The notes under the pieces are model-generated. The model saw only the letters and a program-made list of their open reading frames with translations. It was not told where the DNA came from and made no database searches. This document shows, piece after piece, positions 16,780 through 25,480 of a stretch of 64,000 bases of DNA. The stretch is taken from NCBI GenBank assembly GCA_944386445.1, contig CALXBD010000151.1, positions 1 through 64,000 on the forward strand, in the 5' to 3' direction. The stretch is from an uncultured Clostridia bacterium (GTDB lineage Bacteria; Bacillota; Clostridia; Oscillospirales; Ruminococcaceae). A program made the position numbers and the translations under genes. Positions within the stretch are counted from its first letter, which is position 1, and the number at the start of each line of letters is the position of its first letter.

Positions 16780-18594
16780 ATGAAAAAGATTTTGTCATTT
16801 ATCCTAGCTGTAGTTGCAGCCATATCTATGAGCAGCTGCAGCAATACAGATCAGCCTGAATCATCCTCCCAACTGATCGTAGGTTCTGTCAGCGCATTGA
16901 ATGCAGACATGATGGACGGATGGACCAATTCAGCTCCGAATAAATCCATAAAAGCTCTGCTTAACGGCTATGAAACGGTTTCTTATACCCGTGAAGGTTT
17001 TTTTGAGGTCAACAAGACAGCCGTCAAGGAATTTTCCGATGAGGAAAACGACGACGGTTCCAAAACATTTACGATTACTCTTCAGCCGGGCCTGACCTTC
17101 AGTGACGGATCCCCCATTACGGCCAAGGACTATGTGTTCAATATCCTTTTATATTCTTCCCCGGAGTTCGGCGCATTGGAGGCCGACAATTTTTCCGGTA
17201 TTGACTATGTAGGTTTTGAGGAATTTCATTCCGGAGAGACCCGTACCTTTTCAGGAATTCGGCTGCTAGGGGAAGATACCTTTTCCATTACGGTGAAAGC
17301 GGAAAATTTTCCGTATTACTTTGAGCTGAGTTATGCCGGTGTATCTCCGCTTCCGACATCAGTCATTGCGCCCGGTGTGGAAATTTCGGACGACGGGGAG
17401 GGTGCAACTCTGAGCGAGGAGTTTACTGTTGACTTGTTCCGGGAGACTATTCTGGATTCAGAAACTGGCTATCGGTATTATCCGAAAGTAAACGCCGGCC
17501 CGTATTGCCTGGAGGAGTATGACCCGGCGACGAAACAGGCATCCCTGGTTCTGAACCCTAATTTCCTGGGAAATTACGAAGGTCAGAAACCTTCTATTGA
17601 AAAGCTGATTATAAAGTCTGTGACAGATGCTACGATGATGGACGAATTGGCTGCAGCGTCTGTGGGCTTGCTGACGCAGGTTTCCGGCACTGCCATTGAC
17701 CGTGGCTTAGATCTTGCCGAAGAAGGCAAGGTGGAATATGCTACCTATCTTCGAGCGGGATACGGACGAATCGCTTTCGCAGCCAATCATGGTCCGACCC
17801 AATCCGCGGCCGTGCGGCAGGCAATTGCCTATTGTCTGGACAGGGACGAGTTTGCGCGGCAATATTCCGGCGGGCATGCCCGGGTTGTAGACGGCTACTA
17901 CGGGTTGTCCCAGCGGGAGTATCGGGAAAATCGAGAGGCGTTGGAATCGGAGCTGATCCATTACATCTACGATCTGGATAAGGCTCGGGAACTTCTGGTT
18001 GCTGACGGTTGGACCAAGAATGCATCCGGCGGAGAATTTCAGGAGGGGGTAGATACCCTTCGCTACAAGGAAGAAAACGGACAATTGGTACCGCTGATTA
18101 TCAAATGGGCCAATACGGCGAATAACCCTGTTTCCGACCTGATTAACACTATGCTGCCCGGAGAAATGGCTAAGGTTGGGATGGAACTACAGGCGACTTC
18201 CATGGAAATGGGAAAACTTTTAAGCGAACTTCAGCAGGCAGAGGGGCAGAACTACCATATGTTCAACCTTGGAACCGGCTTTGGGAGTATATCGGCGGTT
18301 TGGTATTATTATAATCCCGACCTGAAAAATTTCGGCGGGAGCTATAATTCCAACTTTCTTGCAGATGAGGAGCTTTACCAGTTGGCCTTGGAAATGAAGG
18401 CGACTGAGCCAGGAGATACAGAAGCTTGGGATGCCAAATGGCTTCAGTTCCAAAAGCGTTGGAACCAGCTGCTGCCGGATATCCCGCTTTATTCCGATGA
18501 CTATCACGATTTTTTCACACCTCGTCTCCAGAATTATACGCCGGACGGCTTATGGACTTGGGAAAACGCGATTTTGTATGCGGAGCTTCAATAG
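16780..18594 (+). CDS. Oligopeptide-type ABC transporter substrate-binding lipoprotein
   Basis: A 604-residue lipoprotein with a signal peptide ending at the lipobox M-S-S-C (about residue 21) and the SBP_bac_5 fold. Recognisable pieces are the F-T-I-T-L-Q-P-G-L-T-F-S-D-G-S-P-I-T-A-K-D segment and late VRQAIAYCLDRDEF. It captures peptides (or nickel or other ligands used by this family) outside the membrane and hands them to the permeases. The ATG at 16780 has AAGGAGG nine bases upstream. It is the first gene of a six-gene importer operon. The specific ligand cannot be read from sequence. Confidence 0.92.
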   Translation: MKKILSFILAVVAAISMSSCSNTDQPESSSQLIVGSVSALNADMMDGWTNSAPNKSIKALLNGYETVSYTREGFFEVNKTAVKEFSDEENDDGSKTFTITLQPGLTFSDGSPITAKDYVFNILLYSSPEFGALEADNFSGIDYVGFEEFHSGETRTFSGIRLLGEDTFSITVKAENFPYYFELSYAGVSPLPTSVIAPGVEISDDGEGATLSEEFTVDLFRETILDSETGYRYYPKVNAGPYCLEEYDPATKQASLVLNPNFLGNYEGQKPSIEKLIIKSVTDATMMDELAAASVGLLTQVSGTAIDRGLDLAEEGKVEYATYLRAGYGRIAFAANHGPTQSAAVRQAIAYCLDRDEFARQYSGGHARVVDGYYGLSQREYRENREALESELIHYIYDLDKARELLVADGWTKNASGGEFQEGVDTLRYKEENGQLVPLIIKWANTANNPVSDLINTMLPGEMAKVGMELQATSMEMGKLLSELQQAEGQNYHMFNLGTGFGSISAVWYYYNPDLKNFGGSYNSNFLADEELYQLALEMKATEPGDTEAWDAKWLQFQKRWNQLLPDIPLYSDDYHDFFTPRLQNYTPDGLWTWENAILYAELQ

Positions 18595-18659
18595 TGAAAG
18601 GCGTATTTTTACAGTAAAACCGGGCACAGTAATTTTATTCCGAAAATGGGAGGAAATGT

Positions 18660-19643
18660 ATGGGGCGATATCTAGCAAGGCGATTGCTTTATATGATTTT
18701 TGTCTTTTTTGTTGTATCCATCCTGCTCTTTGGAATATATAAACTGGTTCCGGGTGACCCGGCCAGACTGATGCTGGATAGCACCTTAGCTACTACAGAC
18801 CCGGAACGCTATGAAGCCATGTACGAAGCTGCCCGGGAACGATTGGGACTGAATGATCCAATTCCTATACAATATCTGAAATGGATCGGCAATATGCTGA
18901 CGGGGAATTTCGGTTATTCTTCCGTTTACCGGATGGACGTGATCGATATGGTAGCTGCTCCGATGAAAAACACCATTCTGCTGAATCTGGCGGCATTGGT
19001 CCTGGTGTTCTGTATCACCATTCCCTTGGGAATCGCGGCAGCCGTTCGAAAAAATTCTCTTTTTGACCACACCATTCAGGTCGGCACAATTGTAGGCTAC
19101 AGTTTACCGGCTTTCCTGATCGCGCTGGTTTTGATCTTTTTGCTGGCTGTAAAGGTACCTGCCTTTCCAATCAGCGGCGTTACGACACCTGGCTTTCAGG
19201 GAAACGCCTTTCAAAAGGCATTGGATGTCCTGTATCATATGTGCTTGCCATTGTTGGTGTTGGCACTTAGTTCTGCGGGAGGGCTGACACGGTATGTCCG
19301 GGCGGCCATGATCGATGCTCTGCGGATGGACTGTATCCGCACCGCGCGGGCAAAAGGACTTCGGGAAAAGGTCGTGATCTATACCCACGCCTTTCGAAAT
19401 GCCCTGATCCCCATGGTAACGATTCTGACCGGATGGTTTGTGGGCGTGTTTGGAGGATCCGTAGTCATTGAAACGATCTTTCTGTGGAACGGGATTGGCA
19501 AGGTGCTGGTAGATTCTTTGCGGCAGCAGGATTTTTCCGTTGTTCTGGCTATGCAGATGTTTTATGTGGTTTTGACCCTGGCGGGGAACTTGCTGATGGA
19601 TTTAGGGTATTGCTTGGCAGATCCTAGAGTGAAGCTGAATTGA
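18660..19643 (+). CDS. Peptide-type ABC permease, DppB/OppB subunit
   Basis: A 327-residue inner-membrane permease with the standard N-terminus (MGRYLARRLLYMIFVFFVVS) followed by LVPGDPA, six membrane helices, and the EAA loop (D-C-I-R-T-A-R-A-K-G-L). GGGAGG precedes the ATG. It pairs with the next gene to form the channel. Unlike its partner it has ordinary length and no insertion. Confidence 0.93.
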   Translation: MGRYLARRLLYMIFVFFVVSILLFGIYKLVPGDPARLMLDSTLATTDPERYEAMYEAARERLGLNDPIPIQYLKWIGNMLTGNFGYSSVYRMDVIDMVAAPMKNTILLNLAALVLVFCITIPLGIAAAVRKNSLFDHTIQVGTIVGYSLPAFLIALVLIFLLAVKVPAFPISGVTTPGFQGNAFQKALDVLYHMCLPLLVLALSSAGGLTRYVRAAMIDALRMDCIRTARAKGLREKVVIYTHAFRNALIPMVTILTGWFVGVFGGSVVIETIFLWNGIGKVLVDSLRQQDFSVVLAMQMFYVVLTLAGNLLMDLGYCLADPRVKLN

Positions 19644-19654
19644 GGGGGAGTAGA

Positions 19655-21421
19655 ATGAGAGGCCGGTTTGGCAGCTTGAGGAAGGCGATCTTTGGATCCA
19701 ACGCATCGCCGCCGCTGGAGGAGACAGTTGAAACTCCACTGCGGACAATTCTGCGGAATTTCCAGAGAAATATTGCTGCGATGGCAGGATTGGGAATATT
19801 TCTGCTTATTTTGCTGAGCTGTTTTATTTTGCCGGTGTTCTTCCCTTTGGACACATCTTATCAGGATGTAACCCAGCAAAACGTACCGCCGGGATTCAAT
19901 ATGCTTCGGCTTCCGACGGAGATGGAAAAGGAGCCGGTTCAGATTTCTGCCGGCTCTGTTTTCAGTGTCGGGATCAACGGGGATGGCAAGGTGTTTATTT
20001 GGGGTCAGGCCTCCCAAAAGCTCCGTCAAATACCAGGAAATCTTCGCCGAGCTGTGCAGGTTTCCGCCGGGTTGGACCATGTGCTGGCATTGGATGATAC
20101 TGGCCGTCTCTTCACCTGGGGGAATAGCCGCTTTTCTCTGGGAAGCATCCCGCCGGAACTGTTAGGCGCTGAAATTCGTCAGGTTTTAGCAGGAAATCAG
20201 GTATCACTGGTTCTTACTTCGGATGGAAGATTGACTTTCTGGGGAAACGAAAACCTGATGACTCTGCGTCTTCAGGAAGTACAGGGAAGGATACAGAAGG
20301 CTGCACTCAGCTCTTCCGCTTGCCTAGCCTTATTGGAAGATGGCACAGTTGCTTCGCTGACAACATTGGAAACGCCTGTTTCCGCCATTCCCGAATCCAT
20401 TCAGGGGAAAGTTGCGGATATTGCGGTTACAGATAAGGCTGCTGCTGCCGTTACCGTGGAGGGCAGGGTTGTAACATGGGGCAGCAACGTACAGGATGTT
20501 CCGGAAGCCCTGCAGGGCAAAGCAGTTTCCATTGAAGCAGGGCGATCCCATTTCACGGCTCTTGCTTCAGACGGAACCGTCTTTTCGTGGGGAAGCAATA
20601 ATTTTGGACAAAGTGATGTTCCCTCCTCACTGGAAGGTGAAAAAGTAACAGCAGTTTATGCCGGATCCTATCAAAATTACGCGGTAACAGAGTCTGGAAA
20701 GGTCAAAACATGGGGACTAAAAGGGTATCTGATGGGGACAGATGGCTATGGCAGAGACATTTTTCTGCGGCTTATTTCCGGCGGCCGGCTGACTCTGACC
20801 ATTGGAGCAATTGCGGTTATCATTTCTACCTTTATCGGTATTCTGGTTGGAGGATTCTCCGGGTACTATGGCGGAAAAGTGGATATGGTATTGATGCGTT
20901 TTTCAGAAATTGTCGGTTCTATCCCATTCCTGCCCCTTGCCATGATTCTTTCCGCCATTGTAGGGAACCGGGTTTCGGAGCTGGGACGGATCAGCATGAT
21001 TATGGTGATTCTGGGAGTACTCAGCTGGCCGGGGCTTTCGAGATTGGTCCGTGCCCAGATTCTTGCGGAACGGGAAAAGGAGTTCGTCACAGCAGCCCGA
21101 GCTGTCGGTGTTCGGGAGCAGACCATTTTATTTCGGCATATTATCCCCAACGTGATCACAGTCATTATTGTTAGTGCGACACTGGACTTTGCGGCCTGCC
21201 TGCTGACGGAATCCTCCCTGTCCTTTTTGGGTTTTGGTGTAGTGGAGCCTAGCCCCACATGGGGGAATATGCTTACCGGCTCCCAATCTTCCACGGTAAT
21301 TGGAACGTATTGGTGGCGATGGGTATTTCCGGCCTTGGCACTGAGTCTGGCCACCATCAGTATCAACCTTGTGGGCGATGGACTTCGGGATGCAATTGAT
21401 CCCAAATCCAGCGAGCGTTAG
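19655..21421 (+). CDS. Peptide-type ABC permease (DppC/OppC) with an inserted seven-repeat RCC1-like propeller
   Basis: A 588-residue permease, about twice the usual 290-300. Residues 1-40 are cytoplasmic and 41-63 are the first membrane helix. Residues 94-354 then form seven repeats of about 37-41 residues with RCC1 signatures (V-x-I-S-A-G, D-G-x-V-F-x-W-G). The tryptophan-glycine pairs lie at 116, 155, 196, 275, 312 and 353; repeat 4 has lost it. The canonical DppC sequence resumes immediately at G361-T-D-G-Y-G-R-D. Five membrane helices and the EAA loop (EFVTAARAVG, about residue 476) follow. The propeller therefore replaces the loop after helix 1, outside the cell. The frame is unbroken and codon use matches the neighbours. 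It could dock the binding protein, a ligand or the cell wall. GGGGGAG precedes the ATG. Confidence 0.93.
   Translation: MRGRFGSLRKAIFGSNASPPLEETVETPLRTILRNFQRNIAAMAGLGIFLLILLSCFILPVFFPLDTSYQDVTQQNVPPGFNMLRLPTEMEKEPVQISAGSVFSVGINGDGKVFIWGQASQKLRQIPGNLRRAVQVSAGLDHVLALDDTGRLFTWGNSRFSLGSIPPELLGAEIRQVLAGNQVSLVLTSDGRLTFWGNENLMTLRLQEVQGRIQKAALSSSACLALLEDGTVASLTTLETPVSAIPESIQGKVADIAVTDKAAAAVTVEGRVVTWGSNVQDVPEALQGKAVSIEAGRSHFTALASDGTVFSWGSNNFGQSDVPSSLEGEKVTAVYAGSYQNYAVTESGKVKTWGLKGYLMGTDGYGRDIFLRLISGGRLTLTIGAIAVIISTFIGILVGGFSGYYGGKVDMVLMRFSEIVGSIPFLPLAMILSAIVGNRVSELGRISMIMVILGVLSWPGLSRLVRAQILAEREKEFVTAARAVGVREQTILFRHIIPNVITVIIVSATLDFAACLLTESSLSFLGFGVVEPSPTWGNMLTGSQSSTVIGTYWWRWVFPALALSLATISINLVGDGLRDAIDPKSSER
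19934..20716 (+). repeat. Seven tandem RCC1-like repeats within the permease gene
   Basis: Repeats begin near residues 94, 133, 172, 212, 252, 290 and 330 of the 19655-21421 protein. Each has the pattern V-x-x-I/V-x-A-G ... A/L-x-x-D-G-x-V-x-x-W-G. Seven is the full number for one closed beta-propeller. Repeats are diverged at DNA level, so this is an old domain and not a recent expansion. Confidence 0.8.
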
Positions 21422-21430
21422 GAGGCATAT

Positions 21431-22420
21431 ATGGCGTTATTGGAACTTCGTGATCTGCGTGTTTATTTTGAGACCCGCCGCGGGACAGTAAAAGCGGTAA
21501 ACGGAGTCACGTATCATGTCGATGCGGGCCGGACGCTAGGGGTTGTCGGGGAAAGCGGTTCGGGAAAGAGCGTCTCTGCCATGAGCATTTTGCGGCTTTT
21601 GGACGGAAATGGCTCTATAGCAGGCGGGCAGATCCTTTTTGAAGGCCATGATTTGGCGTCCTGTTCAGCCGAAACGCTGCGCAGTGTCCGTGGGAACCGG
21701 ATTTCCATGATTTTTCAGGAGCCAATGACCAGTCTGAATCCGGTTTTTACCATTGGCCGGCAGATCGGGGAGGTCTTTACGGTTCATCAGGGGCTGAACA
21801 GACGGCAGGCTCTGCAGAAGGCCGTAGAAATGCTGGAAGCAGTGGGAATTCCCAACGGAGCAGATGTTGCCAGACGATATCCCCACCAGCTTTCCGGTGG
21901 GATGCGGCAGCGTGTGATGATTGCCATGGCGCTGGCATGCCGTCCTCAGCTGCTGATCGCTGACGAACCGACTACTGCGTTGGACGTGACGATTCAGGCA
22001 CAGATTCTCCGCTTGATGAATGAACTGAAGCGGAAAAATAAAACGGCCATTCTCTTTATCACCCATGATCTTGGTGTGATTTACGAGATGGCCGACGATG
22101 TTGCGGTGATGTATTGCGGACAGGTGGTGGAATTGTGTCCGGCGGAAGCAATTTTCTGTAAAGACGGTCCCTCTCATCCATACACCCAGGCATTGTTGGC
22201 TTCCATCCCTCGATTGGACACTCCCTCCGGCAGTCGGTTGGAGGCAATTCCCGGAGCAGTTCCTCATCCGCTGGAATTGCCTAAGGGCTGTAAATTCGCA
22301 CCGCGATGCAAATTTGCGGCGCCTTGCTGCCTAGAGCGGGAACCGGAACTGAAAGAAGCCGTTCCGGGCCACCAGATTCGTTGTTATTTTCCGTTTCGGG
22401 AGGTGCAGCATGGTAAATGA
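21431..22420 (+). CDS. Peptide-type ABC transporter ATPase, DppD/OppD subunit
   Basis: A 329-residue ATPase of normal length: Walker A GESGSGKS, signature LSGGMRQR, Walker [14 protein letters not shown]-loop FITHDLG. The C-terminal oligopeptide/dipeptide extension ends with a cysteine motif ([13 protein letters not shown]) that in some relatives binds an iron-sulfur cluster. It powers import through the two permeases. It overlaps the next gene by 11 bp (translational coupling). Confidence 0.93.
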   Translation: MALLELRDLRVYFETRRGTVKAVNGVTYHVDAGRTLGVVGESGSGKSVSAMSILRLLDGNGSIAGGQILFEGHDLASCSAETLRSVRGNRISMIFQEPMTSLNPVFTIGRQIGEVFTVHQGLNRRQALQKAVEMLEAVGIPNGADVARRYPHQLSGGMRQRVMIAMALACRPQLLIADEPTTALDVTIQAQILRLMNELKRKNKTAILFITHDLGVIYEMADDVAVMYCGQVVELCPAEAIFCKDGPSHPYTQALLASIPRLDTPSGSRLEAIPGAVPHPLELPKGCKFAPRCKFAAPCCLEREPELKEAVPGHQIRCYFPFREVQHGK

Positions 22421-23696
22421 ATCCGTATTGATCCGTGCAGAGAACCTACAGCAATATTTTCCATTAAAGAAGTCATCCCTCTTCCAGCGGGAACAGCTGT
22501 ATGTCAGGGCTAATGACGGGATCACGCTGGATATTCGCCGTGGCGAGACCCTCGGTTTGGTAGGGGAGAGCGGCTGCGGCAAATCCACATTTGGCCGTGT
22601 GCTGCTGCAGCTATATCGTCAAACCGGTGGTAATACCTTTTATTACGGTCATAACCTGGAAGAAATAGCTCCTCGTTATGCGGTTAAAATTCTGGAACGC
22701 CACTGGAATCTGCAGGAAATAGACCCGAATCGGGAACCTGACAGCAGTTATTTGGAATTAGCATCAGTTGCCGGGGGAATTTGTGTCATGCCGAACCCGG
22801 AGCCGGGCATGGAAGCTTTGCGGGAAATGTATCGGGCTACGGCTGCACATCGTACGGAAGAACTTCCCAAATATCGTCAAACGTTAGAGGATATCCGTGC
22901 TCGCTGTGCCGGCAATGCTGCTTTTGAAAGGTTTGAGAAATTTCGTGAAACGGGGATTGACCTTTCCAAATTGGAACCGGAGGAAATGCGCAGACTTCGC
23001 CGGGAATTGCAGATGATCTTTCAGGATCCCTATTCCTCCCTTAATCCCCGGATGACGGTAGGTCAGATTATTGGGGAAGGGCTTTTGGCTCATGGAATCT
23101 GCCGGCGAAACAGCCCGGAGCTTCAGGAAATGGTACAACAAGTCATGGAGGACTGCGGGTTGGCTCCCTACATGCTCCATCGGTACCCGCACCAGTTTTC
23201 CGGCGGTCAGCGCCAACGTGTGGGAATTGCTAGGGCATTGGCGTTGCGCCCCCGTTTTGTAGTTTGCGATGAAGCGGTATCTGCACTTGATGTTTCAATC
23301 CAAGCCCAAATTTTGAATCTATTGCGAGAATGCCGGGAACGGGAACATCTGACCTATCTTTTTATCTCTCACGACCTCAGTGTCGTGAAATACCTTTCCG
23401 ACCGAATCGGGGTCATGTATTTGGGAAATTTGGTAGAGCTTGCTCCTGCAGAAGATCTTTTTTCCAGCACACACCATCCCTATACCGCTGCACTTCTTTC
23501 TGCAATTCCCGCCATCGAAAAAAGGAAAGCTCCGGCGATGATGCTGAAAGGGGATTTACCCAGTCCGGTTCGTCCGCCATCCGGGTGCAAATTTCATCCC
23601 CGATGCCCTCATGCTACGGGAATCTGTAAAGAAGTAACACCGTCTTTTACAGAAATGGAACCCGGGCATTTTGTCGCCTGTCATCATCCGCTATGA
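22410..23696 (+). CDS. Peptide-type ABC transporter ATPase, DppF/OppF subunit with ~100-residue insertion
   Basis: A 428-residue ATPase; the family is usually 310-330 long. Walker [10 protein letters not shown] lies at residues 52-60, but the Q-loop ([13 protein letters not shown]) comes only at 201, where about 45 residues would be normal. The extra segment, about residues 81-183, is charged, partly helical and contains [20 protein letters not shown]; no known fold is recognised. Signature FSGGQRQR, Walker [13 protein letters not shown], the H-loop and the C-terminal cysteine motif are intact, so the enzyme should work. Insertion next to the Q-loop could affect coupling to the permease. GGGAGG lies upstream of the ATG. 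Confidence 0.9.
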   Translation: MVNESVLIRAENLQQYFPLKKSSLFQREQLYVRANDGITLDIRRGETLGLVGESGCGKSTFGRVLLQLYRQTGGNTFYYGHNLEEIAPRYAVKILERHWNLQEIDPNREPDSSYLELASVAGGICVMPNPEPGMEALREMYRATAAHRTEELPKYRQTLEDIRARCAGNAAFERFEKFRETGIDLSKLEPEEMRRLRRELQMIFQDPYSSLNPRMTVGQIIGEGLLAHGICRRNSPELQEMVQQVMEDCGLAPYMLHRYPHQFSGGQRQRVGIARALALRPRFVVCDEAVSALDVSIQAQILNLLRECREREHLTYLFISHDLSVVKYLSDRIGVMYLGNLVELAPAEDLFSSTHHPYTAALLSAIPAIEKRKAPAMMLKGDLPSPVRPPSGCKFHPRCPHATGICKEVTPSFTEMEPGHFVACHHPL

Positions 23697-23709
23697 AGGA
23701 GGTATTGCG

Positions 23710-23874
23710 TTGCAGCAAAAACGATCATCTTCAGAAGATTCAGACAATCGATTAGAAAAAGGCGATCTTCCGGCCATGATTATCGGAGCATTTTTAGCAT
23801 TGCTGCCTGCGCTTTTGTTGGTTGGGGGAGGAATTTTTATTGCCTTGTGGTTCTTTTTTTTGCGATATGGATAA
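23710..23874 (+). CDS. 54-residue single-pass membrane protein of the importer operon
   Basis: Starting at a TTG with a perfect AAGGAGGT six bases upstream, this small protein has a charged N-terminus (about residues 1-21) followed by a continuous hydrophobic segment (MIIGAFLALLPALLL through ALWFFFLRYG). It begins 13 bp after the DppF-type gene and ends directly before the operon terminator. An earlier in-frame ATG at 23671 would overlap the ATPase gene. No family is recognised. It may be an accessory subunit of the transporter (inference). Confidence 0.7.
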   Translation: MQQKRSSSEDSDNRLEKGDLPAMIIGAFLALLPALLLVGGGIFIALWFFFLRYG

Positions 23875-23875
23875 A

Positions 23876-23905
23876 AAAAGAGCCGGGAAAATCCCAGCTC
23901 TTTTA
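23876..23905 (+). terminator. Terminator of the peptide-importer operon
   Basis: AAAAGAGC and GCTCTTTT arms enclose GGGAAAATCCC. The hairpin starts at the stop codon of the 54-residue protein. Confidence 0.85.
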
Positions 23906-24613
23906 TTCCTTCTTAACGGTACGAACCCTAAACGACACCACAGACATCTCTGGGCACATTTTTGAAATCACTTAAACCAAAGCTCTGCTCACATTTAATA
24001 ACAATGCACACAGCCTTTACTGTGCAAACAAAATTTCATCTTACAAACTCTGTTTTCGCACGATCGTTAAGGTCTTTCAAACTATTCTGAAGATTGCGGC
24101 TTATTGAAGCAATGGCAATCAACTTTTATGAGGACAAGATACTAAAAAACTCACCCTAGTCGAATAGATTCCTACCTTTTACAACGTTTCGGGTGGACTC
24201 ACTCCAAACTTACTGAATTTGAAATTTAATTCGATACAAGTTGTTTAAGAATCCGTCAGGCTCAACAGCCTATTTTAAATAGAAAATAATCAACACAATC
24301 AGAAACGTAAGAAAACAAATAAGGCTAACTGCCTTTTGGTCAGAATGTATATGGAAATCAAGAACTCAAGGTTATTGCTTTTTGCATTCAACAGATCCAC
24401 AACACAAATTTTTTCGAAAGACATTCCGAAAAAGGAATCTGTTCATGTTCGGAAAGCACACACTTAAAATGATTACCAGACAATTCACAGGTAACAGGTT
24501 TCTTACGAACGATCACCGTTGATCCTGACGAACGAACACTCTATACTGTCCATCGGAATCACCCCTTCAACATTTAATCTCGACATTTCTTATTGATTAT
24601 CTTCTATGGCTAT
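23906..24613. other. Low-GC region of ~700 bp without a convincing intact gene
   Basis: The stretch is distinctly A/T-richer than the flanking genes, and no reading frame over 60 codons looks real. On the minus strand it lies downstream of a consensus promoter (24614-24642). Short frames there include 24388-24586 and a hydrophobic fragment near 24280-24340 (LICFLTFLIVLIIFYLK). It may hold a decayed gene, a regulatory RNA, or both. Confidence 0.5.
24388..24586 (-). pseudogene. Possible frameshifted small gene
   Basis: From ATG 24586 the frame reads MSRLNVEGVIPMDSIECSF to a stop at 24503. The internal ATG at 24553 has a good AAGGGGTG site. In another frame, from about 24516, the strand reads R-K-K-P-V-T-C-E-L-S-G-N-H-F-K-C and continues to a stop at 24388. 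Joined by one frameshift they would give a cysteine-containing protein of about 65 residues. Whether this is a pseudogene, two tiny genes or chance is unclear, and no family is recognised. Confidence 0.3.
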
Positions 24614-24642
24614 AGTATAGCAGTTTTATTGTGCGTTGTCAA
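24614..24642 (-). promoter_or_regulatory. Strong leftward sigma-A promoter
   Basis: On the minus strand a perfect TTGACA (24637-24642) is spaced 17 bp from TATACT (24614-24619). It is among the best promoter matches in the window yet drives no recognisable intact gene. Confidence 0.65.
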
Positions 24643-24710
24643 CTATTTTTTTCAAAAAAATCAAAAAAATATGTTTTATTTTTTCAAAACAGATAATTTA
24701 CAAAACCTGC

Positions 24711-24739
24711 TTGACTTTGGGACAGAACAGGGTTAAAAT
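24711..24739 (+). promoter_or_regulatory. Promoter of the DUF1292 gene
   Basis: TTGACT (24711-24716) and TAAAAT (24734-24739) are spaced by 17 bp. The leader contains a GGCGCGTTTTGCGCC hairpin before the ribosome site. Confidence 0.6.
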
Positions 24740-24803
24740 AAAAATAACGGCGCGTTTTGCGCCGGCATGAAACCTGCTGCGGCAGGAAGAATTGGAGGAC
24801 ACT

Positions 24804-25145
24804 ATGGCTGACAAATTTGACGAGGCCAACCTGTATACTCTGGTGGATGAAGAAGGTGTAGAACAGACCTTTGAACTGCTGGACGCAATGGAAGTGGATG
24901 GCAAACAGTATTTTGCATTGGTTCCGGTTTATGATGATCCTGAGCAGCAGATCGAGGATGACGGTGAACTGGTGGTGCTGACCTCAGAAATCGTTGATGG
25001 GGAAGAAATGATGGCTTCGATTGACGATGATGATGAGTATGAACGGATTGGTAACCTTTTTATTGACCGTCTTAACAAGCTTTTTGAGGATGAATTTGAC
25101 GACGAGGAAGAATTGGAAGAGCTGGATGGCGAAGGCGAGGAATAA
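24804..25145 (+). CDS. DUF1292 family protein (YrzB-like)
   Basis: A 113-residue, very acidic protein with the DUF1292 core: V-D-E-E-G-V-E-Q-T-F-E-L-L-D followed by the Y-F-A-L-V-P-V-Y segment and a Glu/Asp-rich tail. Family members are common in Firmicutes and have no established function. The ATG at 24804 has GGAGG at the right distance; a TTG four codons earlier overlaps that site. It precedes the 6S RNA gene and has its own promoter. Confidence 0.85.
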   Translation: MADKFDEANLYTLVDEEGVEQTFELLDAMEVDGKQYFALVPVYDDPEQQIEDDGELVVLTSEIVDGEEMMASIDDDDEYERIGNLFIDRLNKLFEDEFDDEEELEELDGEGEE

Positions 25146-25169
25146 TTGTCCAGTTTTTAAAAAATGCTA

Positions 25170-25198
25170 TTGACAAAACTGGGGCTTTTCGCTATAAT
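25170..25198 (+). promoter_or_regulatory. Consensus promoter of the 6S RNA gene
   Basis: TTGACA (25170-25175) and TATAAT (25193-25198) match the sigma-A consensus perfectly with a 17-bp spacer. This is as expected for a highly expressed non-coding RNA. Confidence 0.8.
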
Positions 25199-25204
25199 GT
25201 GTTT

Positions 25205-25406
25205 TAGGAAAAGCGTCTGCCTTGTACGAGCAAGTACAGCTGTTTTAAATCCGAACATGATATATAAAAGGGGACTTGGCTCCTGATGCGGGATGCAGAC
25301 CTCCCGGTTTCGGCCGGATGAAGGGAGCGCGATGTATCAGGGCGGTTACGCACCTGCTGAGAAGCGGGTTTATATCACTGTACGACGGCAAGGTGGAGTA
25401 ATTTTT
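25205..25406 (+). ncRNA. ssrS: 6S RNA
   Basis: About 200 nt follow a perfect promoter and lack coding potential. They fold as a long rod: GAAAA and TCTGCCTTG near the 5' end pair with CAAGGTGGA and TTTTTC near the 3' end. Inner helices form from GATATA-TAAA with TTTATATC and from CCTGAT with ATCAGG, and CTCCC pairs with GGGAG around the tip. This is the shape of 6S RNA, which mimics an open promoter and binds sigma-A RNA polymerase in stationary phase. The gene lies just before tcdA, matching the position of B. subtilis 6S-1 (bsrA) beside yrvM. Ends are approximate. Confidence 0.75.
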
Positions 25407-25430
25407 CGAAAAACCTGTCTTTGACAGGAG

Positions 25431-25461
25431 AAAATCCCCCGCGGAAGCGGGGGATTTTGTT
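25431..25461 (+). terminator. Terminator after 6S RNA
   Basis: AAAATCCCCCGC pairs perfectly with GCGGGGGATTTT around a GAA loop, followed by TTGTT. It lies only 20 bp before the tcdA start, so tcdA may depend on readthrough or another promoter. Confidence 0.75.
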
Positions 25462-25480
25462 ATCTGAAAGGGGTGTGCGT

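Noticed and set aside
16652..16798. N-terminal extension of YpeB by 49 residues
   Set aside because: It crosses the divergent promoter region and the inverted repeats; ATG 16651 has GAAGGAGG upstream.
24510..24545. GTTGATCCTG...ACGAACG resembles the start of 16S rRNA
   Set aside because: The match is limited to about 20 scattered bases, without the rest of the 16S 5' region; taken as chance.
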